Positions 29,256-39,139 of a stretch of 64,000 bases of DNA are shown here, one piece after another. The position numbers and the translations under genes are program-made. Positions within the stretch are counted from its first letter, which is position 1; every line of letters starts with the position of its first letter. Source of the DNA: Lachnospiraceae bacterium (GTDB lineage Bacteria > Bacillota > Clostridia > Lachnospirales > Lachnospiraceae); the NCBI GenBank assembly GCA_022774505.1, contig JALFLW010000122.1, positions 31,602-95,601 on the forward strand, in the 5' to 3' direction. The notes beneath the pieces were generated by a model. It worked only from the letters and a program-made list of their open reading frames with translations. It did no database searches and was not told where the DNA came from.

Positions 29256-30407
29256 ATGGATCTAAAACAAAAAGCACTATCTCTTCATGAAGAGTGGAAT
29301 GGAAAAATAACTACAACCCCAAAATGCCGGGTAAAATCCCGCGAGGATCTTGCTCTCGCATATACACCAGGCGTTGCCGAGCCTTGTAAGGTCATTGCTG
29401 AGGATAAAGAAGCAGCCTATACATATACGATCAAATCAAACACCGTAGCGGTTGTCTCCGATGGCAGTGCCGTCCTTGGACTGGGAAATATCGGTCCGGA
29501 GGCTGCTATGCCGGTTATGGAGGGAAAGGCCGTTCTTTTTAAAGAATTCGGTGGTGTAAATGCTTTTCCTATCTGTCTTGATACACAGGATACAGACGAA
29601 ATCGTTCAGACCGTTATTAATATTGCCCCTGCATTTGGCGGTATTAATCTTGAGGATATCTCCGCTCCCCGGTGTTTTGAAATTGAGGAACGTCTCAAAA
29701 AAGCTCTAAACATCCCTGTTTTCCATGACGATCAACATGGAACGGCTATTGTGGTTCTTGCCGGTATCATGAATGGACTAAAGGTTGTTCAAAAAGAAAA
29801 AGAAAATTGTCGTGTCGTTGTCAATGGTGCCGGATCTGCCGGAGTTGCCATCACAAAACTTTTACTGCGCTTTGGTTTTCCGGATGTTGTTATGTGTGAT
29901 AAATCCGGTATTCTCTCAAAGAAATCTGCTGATCTGAACTGGATGCAGAGAGAAATGATGGAAGTCACAAATTTAGAAGAAAAAAAGGGTACACTGGCAG
30001 ACGCACTAAAAGGGGCTGATATCTTTGTCGGTGTTTCCGCACCAAATATCGTGACTCCGGAAATGGTTGCTTCCATGAATAAAGATGCTATTCTCTTTGC
30101 CATGGCAAATCCTGTTCCCGAGATCATGCCTGATGTTGCCAAGAAAGCCGGAGCACGCGTGGTCGGAACCGGCCGCTCTGATTTTCCTAATCAGGTCAAT
30201 AATGTTGTCGCTTTCCCTGGCATTTTTAAAGGAGCCTTAGAGGGACGTGCTTCTCAGATCACGGAAGAAATGAAGCTTGCAGCTGCTTATGCAATTGCCG
30301 GACTTGTTGCCGACGAGGATCTCAATGAAGATAATATCCTGCCGGAAGCCTTTGACCCGCGTGTTGCCAAGGTTGTTTCCCAAGCTATCAAGGATCATAT
30401 CCATTAG
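29256..30407 (+). CDS. NAD(P)-dependent malic enzyme, short form
   Basis: Oxidative decarboxylation of malate to pyruvate (or the reverse). The 383-residue length fits the short bacterial class lacking a phosphotransacetylase domain. Visible: SREDLALAYTPGVAEPC near the N-terminus, the metal/substrate Lys region EGKAVLFKEFGG, FHDDQHGTAIV, and the nucleotide fold NGAGSAGVAITKL. The ATG at 29256 is preceded by AAAGAAAGG (13 nt away); a TTG at 29244 in the same frame is the alternative. It is followed after 5 nt by a radical-SAM gene, so they are co-transcribed. Confidence 0.94.
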   Translation: MDLKQKALSLHEEWNGKITTTPKCRVKSREDLALAYTPGVAEPCKVIAEDKEAAYTYTIKSNTVAVVSDGSAVLGLGNIGPEAAMPVMEGKAVLFKEFGGVNAFPICLDTQDTDEIVQTVINIAPAFGGINLEDISAPRCFEIEERLKKALNIPVFHDDQHGTAIVVLAGIMNGLKVVQKEKENCRVVVNGAGSAGVAITKLLLRFGFPDVVMCDKSGILSKKSADLNWMQREMMEVTNLEEKKGTLADALKGADIFVGVSAPNIVTPEMVASMNKDAILFAMANPVPEIMPDVAKKAGARVVGTGRSDFPNQVNNVVAFPGIFKGALEGRASQITEEMKLAAAYAIAGLVADEDLNEDNILPEAFDPRVAKVVSQAIKDHIH

Positions 30408-30412
30408 TCGTT

Positions 30413-31459
30413 ATGGCCAGACGGAAATATCACTCTTCTCCGGAAGCTGCCATTTACACAGACAAATGCAGACAATGGAACGGGAAACCTTATTATTCTC
30501 TGGACTGTTTTCTTAGAAAACAATATGGCGAAAAAATTTATAAAGTGGCCATAGACGGAGGCATGGGATGTCCAAACCGAGATGGTACAAAAGGAATAGG
30601 AGGCTGTACCTTTTGCAGCGAGGGGGGCTCCGGGGAATTTGCCGTACCACGTTCTTACGCATTTGCTTCGGTCCGCTCAGGCAGTAGTCAAAATACCGGT
30701 GAACCTCTTCTTTCGGGAATTGTCACCAGGCAGCTTAATGAGGGGATTACAAGGCTTAAAAGCAGCCAAAAATTCTGTGGCAGAAAATATATCGCATATT
30801 TTCAGGCATTTAGTAACACATATGCCCCTATAGAATACCTGCGCAGCCTTTATCTGGAAGCAATCGCACATCCTGATACTGCAGTTTTGTCTATTGCAAC
30901 CAGACCAGACTGCTTCTCCCCGGAAATTTACAATCTGCTATCGGAATGTCAGCAGAAAAAACCTGTCTGGATCGAACTTGGACTTCAGACAATGCATGAC
31001 CGTACTGCAAAAGCTATCCATCGCGGATATCCCCTATCCTGCTATGAAAATACCGTCTGTGAGTTAAAAAAACGTGGTATTCCTGTGATCACTCATGTTA
31101 TCCTGGGACTTCCGGGAGAATCAAAAGCTGATATGCTGCAGACGATACAGTATTTGAACCACCAGCGTATAGATGGCATTAAGCTTCAGCTTTTACATAT
31201 TCTAAAAGGCACTCCTTTGGCCAGGGACTTAAAAAATGGTTTGGTAAAGCCATTGACAAAAAATGAATATGTTGATATCCTACTGGATTGTATTACTCAT
31301 CTCTCACAAGATATCGTAATACATCGTCTCACAGGAGATGGACCTAAGGATCTGCTTTTGGCTCCTCAATGGAGTCTGAATAAACGAGAGATATTAAATT
31401 ATATTGCACATCAAATGAAAATAAAACATCTTTATCAAGGATGTCGTCTGGTACAATGA
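30413..31459 (+). CDS. Radical SAM protein, YhcC/TIGR01212 type
   Basis: A 348-residue radical-SAM enzyme of the YhcC-like group. The cluster cysteines are spaced unusually, in CPNRDGTKGIGGCTFC (C-x11-C-x2-C), which is the diagnostic pattern of this family. The core continues with FQAFSNTYAP, SIATRPDC, ELGLQTMHDRTAKAIHRG and HVILGLPGES. Its chemical role is not established; tRNA modification has been proposed for relatives. It starts only 5 nt after the malic enzyme stop with no clear RBS, so translation is probably coupled. Confidence 0.9.
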   Translation: MARRKYHSSPEAAIYTDKCRQWNGKPYYSLDCFLRKQYGEKIYKVAIDGGMGCPNRDGTKGIGGCTFCSEGGSGEFAVPRSYAFASVRSGSSQNTGEPLLSGIVTRQLNEGITRLKSSQKFCGRKYIAYFQAFSNTYAPIEYLRSLYLEAIAHPDTAVLSIATRPDCFSPEIYNLLSECQQKKPVWIELGLQTMHDRTAKAIHRGYPLSCYENTVCELKKRGIPVITHVILGLPGESKADMLQTIQYLNHQRIDGIKLQLLHILKGTPLARDLKNGLVKPLTKNEYVDILLDCITHLSQDIVIHRLTGDGPKDLLLAPQWSLNKREILNYIAHQMKIKHLYQGCRLVQ

Positions 31460-31548
31460 AAATTAGTCTTCGATAAATTGAACTGCCAATATGTCAACTG
31501 CTAATTATTTGTTGTACCTGTACCAGGCTTGGGAAAGGAGGAAAATTT

Positions 31549-32070
31549 ATGACACCGGAGTCACTGCAGCTATATAAGCTGATCATTTTATATTTTCTAA
31601 ATCAGGCAGACCAGCCTATGCCAAATGCCATTTTGTCTGATTTCATTCTGGAAACCGGTTATACTGATTACCTGTCTATCCAACAAACCTTATCCGAGCT
31701 TACTGAAGATGCCATGATCCTTGTCGATCAGACTCATGAAAAATCGTATTACACAATAGCTGAAATAGGCAAAGAAACTCTTCGTTTCTTTGGCAATCAG
31801 CTTCCTACCGATACCTGCCGGCAAATTGATGAATATCTTGAAAAAAACCGGCTTGCGATTGTAGAAACAACTTCAATTAAGACAGATTATACAAAAATCC
31901 GTCCCAATGAATACCTTGCTACCGGCTGTATATATGAACGTGGCAGCAAGCTTATGGAAATTTCATTAAATGTTACCAGTGAAGAGGAAGCTGTTGATGT
32001 ATGTCGTCGATTCAAAGATAAAAATGAAGATGTTTATGCTCAATTGCTGACTTTACTATGTATGGATTAA
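31549..32070 (+). CDS. DUF4364-family protein
   Basis: A 173-residue soluble protein typical of Clostridia. Its N-terminal ~75 residues look like a winged helix (LYKLIILYFLNQ ... SIQQTLSELTEDAMI), followed by a mixed alpha/beta half. Role unknown; a transcriptional regulator is a reasonable guess from the fold. RBS AAAGGAGG with 8-nt spacing. It probably follows the malic enzyme/radical-SAM pair in one transcript and ends at a strong terminator. Confidence 0.85.
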   Translation: MTPESLQLYKLIILYFLNQADQPMPNAILSDFILETGYTDYLSIQQTLSELTEDAMILVDQTHEKSYYTIAEIGKETLRFFGNQLPTDTCRQIDEYLEKNRLAIVETTSIKTDYTKIRPNEYLATGCIYERGSKLMEISLNVTSEEEAVDVCRRFKDKNEDVYAQLLTLLCMD

Positions 32071-32120
32071 CCAAAACCATGTACATACATATCACTCAAA
32101 GATCCGGCTATATATCAAAA

Positions 32121-32167
32121 CCCGGAATAGAAATGTCTGAGATGCTCTCTCACATTACTATTCCGGG
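32121..32167. terminator. Bidirectional terminator between DUF4364 gene and tyrS
   Basis: CCCGGAATAG ... CTATTCCGGG with an internally paired loop; T-run on the plus strand. Confidence 0.85.
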
Positions 32168-32193
32168 TCTTTTTCATCATTATTTATGGTTGA

Positions 32194-33420
32194 TCATCCA
32201 ACCGTAATACGCATAAATTTCTTTTTTCCACGCTTTAGTACGATTCCCTCATCACTAATATCATCTCTCGCAATCAGAGCCCTAACATCCGTAATCTTCT
32301 CTCCGTCAACGGAAACGCCCCCCTGCTCCACATTTCTGCGAGCCTCTCCATTGGAAGCTGCCAGTCCTGCTTTTACCAAAAGCTTTAATACACCGATCTT
32401 TCCGTCCTCAAAATCATCTTCCTGCAAAACAGTCATTGGCATATTCGCCGTATTACCACCTCCGGCAAAGAGTGCTCTTGCACCTTCCTGGGCTTTTTTA
32501 GCCTCGGTCTCGCCATGAACCAGATTTGTCAATTCATATGCCAATATTTCTTTTGCCTCATTCAGTCTGCTTCCTTCCCAGTGATCCATTTCCTCAATCT
32601 GTTCCAATGGCAGAAATGTAAGCATACGCAGGCATTTCAATACATCATCGTCTGCCACATTTCTCCAATATTGATAGAAATCAAACGGAGACGTCTTATT
32701 CGGATCAAGCCAGACTGCACCAGACTGTGTTTTTCCCATTTTCTTTCCTTCAGAGTTTAATAACAAATTAATTGTCATTGCATAGGCATCCTTACCAAGC
32801 TTACGACGTATCAGTTCTGTACCACCCAACATATTACTCCACTGATCGTCTCCACCAAACTGCATATTGCAGCCATATTTTTGGAACAAAGCATAGAAAT
32901 CATAACTCTGCATGATCATATAATTAAATTCCAAAAAGCTCAGTCCACGTTCCATTCTCTGTTTATAGCACTCTGCGGTAAGCATCCGGTTTACTGAGAA
33001 ATGAGGTCCCACATCACGGAGCAGTTCTACATAATTTAGATCCAAAAGCCAGTCTGCATTATTTACCAGAAGTGCCTTATCATCAGAAAAGTCAATAAAG
33101 CGGCTCATCTGTTTTTTAAAGCAGTCTACGTTATGAGCAATCGTCTCCTTTGTCATCATCTGTCTCATATCTGTACGGCCACTCGGATCTCCGATCATGG
33201 CTGTTCCACCGCCAATCAGTGCGATCGGCTTATTTCCGGCCATCTGCAGTCGTTTCATCAGACAGAGTGCCATAAAATGACCAACATGAAGACTATCCGC
33301 AGTTGGATCAAAGCCAATATAAAATACAGCCTTCCCATCATTCACCAATTCCTTAATCTCTTTTTCGTCAGTAACCTGAGCGATCAACCCTCTCGCTACC
33401 AGCTCGTCATAAGTTGTCAT
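32194..33420 (-). CDS. tyrS: Tyrosyl-tRNA synthetase
   Basis: Class I aminoacyl-tRNA synthetase, 408 residues. The HIGH-type motif is in SLHVGHFMALC and the KMSKS-type motif is GKKMGKTQSG. The tyrosine-site residues lie in the NRMLT...YMIMQSYDF stretch, and a C-terminal S4-like RNA-binding domain ends the protein. The ATG at 33418-33420 has GAGAGG upstream; the ORF starting with TTG two codons earlier is not needed. Expression is controlled by the T-box leader upstream. Confidence 0.97.
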   Translation of the reverse strand: MTTYDELVARGLIAQVTDEKEIKELVNDGKAVFYIGFDPTADSLHVGHFMALCLMKRLQMAGNKPIALIGGGTAMIGDPSGRTDMRQMMTKETIAHNVDCFKKQMSRFIDFSDDKALLVNNADWLLDLNYVELLRDVGPHFSVNRMLTAECYKQRMERGLSFLEFNYMIMQSYDFYALFQKYGCNMQFGGDDQWSNMLGGTELIRRKLGKDAYAMTINLLLNSEGKKMGKTQSGAVWLDPNKTSPFDFYQYWRNVADDDVLKCLRMLTFLPLEQIEEMDHWEGSRLNEAKEILAYELTNLVHGETEAKKAQEGARALFAGGGNTANMPMTVLQEDDFEDGKIGVLKLLVKAGLAASNGEARRNVEQGGVSVDGEKITDVRALIARDDISDEGIVLKRGKKKFMRITVG

Positions 33421-33485
33421 TTTCAATTCCTCTCTTTCTTTGTTTTTGAGATTACATTAAAGTTATGAGCATTTTCCTGTGCACT

Positions 33486-33522
33486 AAAAAAGTCCTTTAC
33501 CGGCTATTGCCGATAAAGGACG
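33486..33522 (-). terminator. T-box regulated terminator of tyrS
   Basis: GTCCTTTATCGGC / GCCGGTAAAGGAC stem followed by TTTTTT on the minus strand. Confidence 0.88.
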
Positions 33523-33780
33523 ATCTAATCGTGTTACCACCTTTTTTCCCTTTCATCTCACAATGAAAGGCTCTGCAGGATACTTTCATATCCCTGCACA
33601 ATAACGGAGTGCACCACCCGTCCGAACCTACTAAAAGACCAATTTGTCTGTACCTGAGTATGTAAATAATATACCCCGCTCTTTATTCAGCCGGCTGCTC
33701 CGGGATGTATTCATATCAGGATTCCCCTGTGCCTCTCATCATCCGGCAGCTTTCTGTAGGTTTCCTCTGGTATTACTTCT
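33486..33780 (-). promoter_or_regulatory. Tyrosine T-box leader
   Basis: The T-box core AAGGTGGTAACACG lies at 33530-33543 (minus strand), just before the terminator. Upstream, the specifier-loop consensus reads GAATACATCCCGGAG at 33698-33712, and the codon exposed at the specifier position is TAC (33707-33709), tyrosine. Uncharged tRNA-Tyr binding should stabilise the antiterminator and induce tyrS. Confidence 0.92.
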
Positions 33781-33810
33781 TCCCATCAATGCATTTCAAT
33801 ATACTGTTAG

Positions 33811-33839
33811 ATTGTAACATGCTTTGTTTTTATTGTCAA
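33811..33839 (-). promoter_or_regulatory. Promoter of the tyrS T-box transcript
   Basis: Minus-strand TTGACA (33834-33839) and TACAAT (33811-33816), 17-bp spacing. It begins only 11 bp after the end of the pilus-locus giant gene, with no terminator between. Confidence 0.8.
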
Positions 33840-33849
33840 TGAATCCGTA

Positions 33850-36800
33850 TTAATCCAATGGGAAAACATATGTTGTATCAACATCTCCCTCATAGAAAAG
33901 ATGCAAGTATGAAATTGCAGATTTTCTACGATTTGAAATATCAAAACGAACCCATCTTGTCTTATCCAGCGTCTTATCTGTTGTGTTATTAATAAAGCTT
34001 TCATCACTCAGGAAATAATATTGTTCCCTATCCTTCAGAAAATTCTTATCCTTCAGGTTAAATGTGTGATCTGCTGATGCCTTATATTTCCATGTATGCT
34101 TTCCTTCTGCATCTGTAAACTTCTGATAGATCGTATCGACATAATCGATCACTTTTTCATCAGCTGTTCCTAAATCATCTACAGATCCGGTGATCAAAGA
34201 TATCTTAAAGGAGTTTACATTTACACAAGCGGTTGCATTGGTATACGGTGTAAAGCTTATTCTATGAGTCGCAGAATCCGGAATATAACTCTGTCCTGTA
34301 ATGTCTGTATGTTCCGGCACCTGCTTCGTGTCTTCCTCTGTAATTGTCTCTCCGGTTCCATCACTGTCCCCATCTGAAGAACTTCCACCATTTATATATT
34401 TGTTATACGCATCTTCATCCTCAAAAATTCCAATCGTGTACAGAATAAACTGCCAGCAATCTGTCTTCACAGCAAAGGAAGGAATCTTCGCATTCGCAGA
34501 AAGACCATATTTACTTCGCAGATCTCCAAGTTTGATCTTGTAGGTCTGGGTCTTATTTGGCAATGAAAGGATCTCTTTTCCTGAACTGTCTGTCACTTTC
34601 GCAATCTTGTAAGAGGAATCCCACCATGTCGCTTCCGTCTTGTAATCAATAACCAAGATAGAATCATCATCCCATCCCGCAAATGTCGTGTCATCTGAAG
34701 TCGAATAATTACCATAATACATTCCTGATGCATTATTGAATAAAATCTTTGGTTCCTTCTTTGGCTTTGGTGTCGGAGTTGCCGGTACCGGTGTTGGATC
34801 AGTATCATCAATCTTTCCACCTGAACCACTGCCATCTCCTTTTACTTTTTTACCACTTGCATCATAATCCTGATAGGTACTTCCATTTGGCTCGATAGCT
34901 CCCTTATAAACTGTCATATCTGAGCCATCTGCTGATTTCTTAGTTCCATCAGCATCAACTGAGAAATAATCAGATGTAGCTTCTTTAATCTTGAAATCCT
35001 TATAGTTGGAATCAACCGATTTTCCGGAATCAACAACAACCATAGGAGAAACAGCACTTCCGCTTAATGTATTAATAAACAGCTTCATCTCCATCGCATC
35101 TGATACATTCTCCAGATCTATCAGATCATATACCACATTCTCTACAGAATAGAGATAATAGTTATTAGCACCATCCCTTGGAGAGATACCATACTGTGTA
35201 TTATCGTCTCCTTCCAGAGAATACCAGACTGCCAGACTGTCATTATCCATATTGAGCTGATAATCCTGTGCTCCTCTTCCGCTAATCTTAATAGAAGATT
35301 CGATTGTATACGGATATGTCGTAACACGACCTTTATTATTTCTGCCGGAAGCTGTTGCCTTCGAAGGTTTAGCACCATACTCCAGCTTATCCCACAGATC
35401 ATTGTTGTATACCTTATATTTCCCGGTACCTTCCTGCATTACCTTTGCATAGGTATACTCCAAATTCTTAACATTACTATACTCACTTGTATCAGGAGCC
35501 GTTGCGGTATCGTTAATCTCTCCGTATAACTCCAGCGAATCCGTATAACGGCTCATACCAAGAAGATCCTTGGCATCACTTGATTTCGTGGTATCTTTCA
35601 CGGCATCACCAGTATATATCACTGCTGTACCTATTTTTGCTTTTGTTGTAAGGAAATCAGCAGCAGCTTTATTATCAGCCGATGCATAAAGCTCAGAACC
35701 ACAGCTTACAATAAAGCTGTTATAATCCTCACTTACAACGGGGCTTGCTGTAACACCTGCTTTTACTTCATTTACAAATTCTGTCAGACTGATCGTCTTT
35801 ACTGTAATATCAAAATCTGTCAGGTTTGTAGCATAAGATGCAAATAAACTTCCTGTATCAGCCAGATCATTTTCCAGATTCATGGAAGTTGACATCTTGC
35901 CATCTGATACAATCTGGAGAGCTTTAATTGCTGTCTTTGATCCCTGCGGCTTTTTCGGGTTATCATAGCGTGATGTACCTGTCACCGCCTGATAGTTATC
36001 TTTTGTCTTTGTATTATATAATACAAACTTCCATGATACTGCACCGGATCGTCTGTTTTTGATCAGGTACAATCTGTTATTGGTACTGATATCATAGCTA
36101 TACTTCTGTGTACGTGGAATCTGAATTGCCTTTCCATTCTTATCCATATACTCTGTATCTTCTCCGGCATATGTATATGTAGTACCTGAACCCTTTGCAT
36201 AGGTATCCTGCACAAGCTCATCATCAGCTATGATCCCATCGCCATTCAGATCAATATATAATCTTACAGCATACTTATTGTTTTCCGTCTGGTCACCGAT
36301 CATAAACTTAAAATCAAGTGTGGATCCCTTTAATGAAGCATTTGCAGCCTCACCACCAAGCTTATCCTCTTCATCCATGAGTTTCACATCGGATACATAG
36401 GTCGGAGGAGTAGATGTTATCTTACTGATAATCCCCACAAGATCTTTGTATTTCTTGGTCATCTCCTTGTATTTCTTGGAGGTTAAGCTTGTTTTTGCCT
36501 TAACCGGCAGACTAAATCCATTGCCCATATAGTTCAGACAATATTTACTCAGGAATTTAATACTGAGCCTGGAAAGTGCACATACATTATTCTTTTTAAA
36601 GCTTGATGTATTATCACTCTTCAATGCATTTAAAAGCTCATGCATTCTGGAAGTCGTATCTACAATCTTCAGATACGTATTCACATAGTCTCCGCTAGTG
36701 ACTTCATTTCCATTTTTATCTTTCGGGAATGATGCAAGACTATCTGCAAGGACTAATGCATTGCCGCCCTGTGCATAGCTCTTTAACGCTTCTCTCTTCA

Positions 36801-39060
36801 GCTTAGAAATATCATCTCCGGAGGAACGTACATCCCCTGCCCTGTCTCCTACATGAATATATATGTAGTTATCCAGTTTCGAATCATTATGCTTTGTTTT
36901 CTTGGTCCCTTCTGCAGTATTAAATTTACCTGTATTGTCACCAATATAGATCAGATCATAATATCCGTTTAAGTCGCGCTTAGAAGCATTGAACTCTGCT
37001 GTTGTCATATGATCCACTTCAATCTTTCCACCAAATTTATTTGCCGGAAGATATTTTTTGAGGTATTCATCAGAAAGAGTAAAGTCAGCACATGGCTCAA
37101 TTTCAAGAACATGCATGGCCTCTTTATCCTTTGTATTGATGAACGGATCATCACCGCCACCTCTCTTATACTGCAACAGATAGTGAACCATCTGAGCCGG
37201 ATTCATGGAATCCATTTTTTCACCATATTGATCCTCAAACCAGTCAAATGCCGCTTTCGTCTTATCATCCTTTGCAATCGATGCATTGTTAAATCCCTGA
37301 GATAAAAGGGTATCTGAATTGTAAATAAATGTTGCACCATGCAGCGATGGACGCGGATAATTCAAATATGCATTTCCATAATGGGATATTGAATATCTCT
37401 CAATCTGTTCATCGGATATATTTGTATCATTTTCCTTTTCTGTAACCGGTAAGAAGGCGTCAACACTCCAATATTCCTGTGCATCAGCACTATTTTGCTT
37501 ACTACAGTAAGATACATCCTTTGATGCATCCTCTGTGATCACCGTAGTTCCATCCTGTCTCTTTTCAAAGAAGTAATCTTCAAAATTAGTCTGATCCATC
37601 AGGAAGTTCATTAACATAAATTTATACAGACCACAATTTGTAGCTCCCGTCTTGTATTCGATGCCCTCAGCCTCCATTGTAGCATAATCCAGATGCTGAT
37701 GTGTCACACTCTTCCACTTGGAACCATATACAGATTCTGATAAACCATTCAGATTGTCAAGAGCTGTTACGGAGAACAATAATGGTGCAAAGCCATACTG
37801 CCCGCTTCCATCATAATCTTTCATCTGATTTACTTTGAAGAACAGCTTTTTGGCAACATTCCAGCCCCAGTCGTTATCTGCACTAAACATAGCACTGGAT
37901 GGATTGCTCTGAATATCCGAATTATCTTTGTAATAAGATTCTCCTAACTCATCCTTTACCTGATGATATTTGTTATAATTTTTATTTTTCCACCAGTCGT
38001 TGTACGAGCCTACAGAATATCCCTGATGAATATAGATCAGGTCTGCATAATCAATCCACTCCGGATGCTTTGCCAACTCAGCCGGCTCAATGGTTTTTAC
38101 TGCAATCTTCATGTCCAGAATCGCAGCCTCGGATCTGTCATCCGGTGCAAGAGAGGTTCTGATAAAGTCGTTCATATTAACGACATGACCGGCAAAAACA
38201 CTTTCTGTATGTCCGTCTACCTCTTTATTCATCCAGCCATTTTCATTGATATAGTAATAATCCGTATCTGTACGTGTTGTATACTCTCTATCACCAGGAT
38301 TGTATTCTATCTTTTGGTCTGCCGTAAGAACACACTGGTTTTCCTTGCGGGCATAATTGTTAAAATCTTTTTCAGAAATTGTAAATCCGGAAGCATTGCT
38401 ATATAACGTAGTCCAGATAAACTGTCCTGTCTCGCCATCTTTTGCCTTACGGAATACAGGACGATAACCAGGCTGGTCATTTCCATCCTCGTCCTTAACA
38501 AAGAACATGCCTGATGTATCCTTTTCATAATGGTCGATCACGAAATCACCCGGTTTGCCATCTGTAACCTTCTCATAATAACCATGTACCGTGATCTGTT
38601 TACTTTTCTCGTTCTTCCACTCATCGTCCTCCCAACAGGTTTCATCTACTACTCCATCATCATTTACATCACGTTTGTACTCATCCGCAAACACTGTCGT
38701 AGCAACAGAACGGGTTCTATCAGAAGAACCTCCATACATAGATGGATTAACCTTTGTAAAGTCGATTGGCTCACATCCTGAGATCAGATATCCCATTTCT
38801 GCCTGACCATAATAAGGAACAATCTCCAAGATCAGGAAAGGATTATCTGCATCACCGGCTGACTGTGACGGGTCTATATTGCCACTCTGACACATTGCTT
38901 TATATTCATCTACCGTATTGACTACCTGTTTGTTCGCTCTGCTGTCCGCATGCACAACAAATTTATGATAGCCAAAATATCCACCGAAAACAACCAGACA
39001 TAAAACAAAAAGTCCGATCACTATCTTTCCTTTCGACAAATTTCTAAACCTTTTTTTCAT
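33850..39060 (-). CDS. Giant DUF5057-like surface protein of the type IV pilus locus
   Basis: A 1736-residue protein with an N-terminal membrane anchor/signal (IVIGLFVLCLVVFGGYFGYHKF). A very large, acidic, Tyr/Asp/Asn-rich extracellular part follows. An EF-hand-like calcium loop, DLNGDGIIADDEL, starts near D937. A PTP-rich linker (VPATPTPKPKK) lies around residue 1430, and a C-terminal domain of ~300 residues contains FAGWDDDSILVIDYKT and ends in DTTYVFPLD. I assign DUF5057 from recollection, without a search. It is the last gene of the pilus cluster, 80 nt after a minor pilin, and has RBS GGAGG 8 nt before the ATG. A pilus-associated adhesin or tip component is the natural guess. Confidence 0.72.
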   Translation of the reverse strand: MKKRFRNLSKGKIVIGLFVLCLVVFGGYFGYHKFVVHADSRANKQVVNTVDEYKAMCQSGNIDPSQSAGDADNPFLILEIVPYYGQAEMGYLISGCEPIDFTKVNPSMYGGSSDRTRSVATTVFADEYKRDVNDDGVVDETCWEDDEWKNEKSKQITVHGYYEKVTDGKPGDFVIDHYEKDTSGMFFVKDEDGNDQPGYRPVFRKAKDGETGQFIWTTLYSNASGFTISEKDFNNYARKENQCVLTADQKIEYNPGDREYTTRTDTDYYYINENGWMNKEVDGHTESVFAGHVVNMNDFIRTSLAPDDRSEAAILDMKIAVKTIEPAELAKHPEWIDYADLIYIHQGYSVGSYNDWWKNKNYNKYHQVKDELGESYYKDNSDIQSNPSSAMFSADNDWGWNVAKKLFFKVNQMKDYDGSGQYGFAPLLFSVTALDNLNGLSESVYGSKWKSVTHQHLDYATMEAEGIEYKTGATNCGLYKFMLMNFLMDQTNFEDYFFEKRQDGTTVITEDASKDVSYCSKQNSADAQEYWSVDAFLPVTEKENDTNISDEQIERYSISHYGNAYLNYPRPSLHGATFIYNSDTLLSQGFNNASIAKDDKTKAAFDWFEDQYGEKMDSMNPAQMVHYLLQYKRGGGDDPFINTKDKEAMHVLEIEPCADFTLSDEYLKKYLPANKFGGKIEVDHMTTAEFNASKRDLNGYYDLIYIGDNTGKFNTAEGTKKTKHNDSKLDNYIYIHVGDRAGDVRSSGDDISKLKREALKSYAQGGNALVLADSLASFPKDKNGNEVTSGDYVNTYLKIVDTTSRMHELLNALKSDNTSSFKKNNVCALSRLSIKFLSKYCLNYMGNGFSLPVKAKTSLTSKKYKEMTKKYKDLVGIISKITSTPPTYVSDVKLMDEEDKLGGEAANASLKGSTLDFKFMIGDQTENNKYAVRLYIDLNGDGIIADDELVQDTYAKGSGTTYTYAGEDTEYMDKNGKAIQIPRTQKYSYDISTNNRLYLIKNRRSGAVSWKFVLYNTKTKDNYQAVTGTSRYDNPKKPQGSKTAIKALQIVSDGKMSTSMNLENDLADTGSLFASYATNLTDFDITVKTISLTEFVNEVKAGVTASPVVSEDYNSFIVSCGSELYASADNKAAADFLTTKAKIGTAVIYTGDAVKDTTKSSDAKDLLGMSRYTDSLELYGEINDTATAPDTSEYSNVKNLEYTYAKVMQEGTGKYKVYNNDLWDKLEYGAKPSKATASGRNNKGRVTTYPYTIESSIKISGRGAQDYQLNMDNDSLAVWYSLEGDDNTQYGISPRDGANNYYLYSVENVVYDLIDLENVSDAMEMKLFINTLSGSAVSPMVVVDSGKSVDSNYKDFKIKEATSDYFSVDADGTKKSADGSDMTVYKGAIEPNGSTYQDYDASGKKVKGDGSGSGGKIDDTDPTPVPATPTPKPKKEPKILFNNASGMYYGNYSTSDDTTFAGWDDDSILVIDYKTEATWWDSSYKIAKVTDSSGKEILSLPNKTQTYKIKLGDLRSKYGLSANAKIPSFAVKTDCWQFILYTIGIFEDEDAYNKYINGGSSSDGDSDGTGETITEEDTKQVPEHTDITGQSYIPDSATHRISFTPYTNATACVNVNSFKISLITGSVDDLGTADEKVIDYVDTIYQKFTDAEGKHTWKYKASADHTFNLKDKNFLKDREQYYFLSDESFINNTTDKTLDKTRWVRFDISNRRKSAISYLHLFYEGDVDTTYVFPLD

Positions 39061-39139
39061 AGATACTGCCTCCATTCCACAGTTTCCATCAGAAAACCGT
39101 TCTCCTTACAACATCAAAATGTCATGATCTTCTTTCCCA

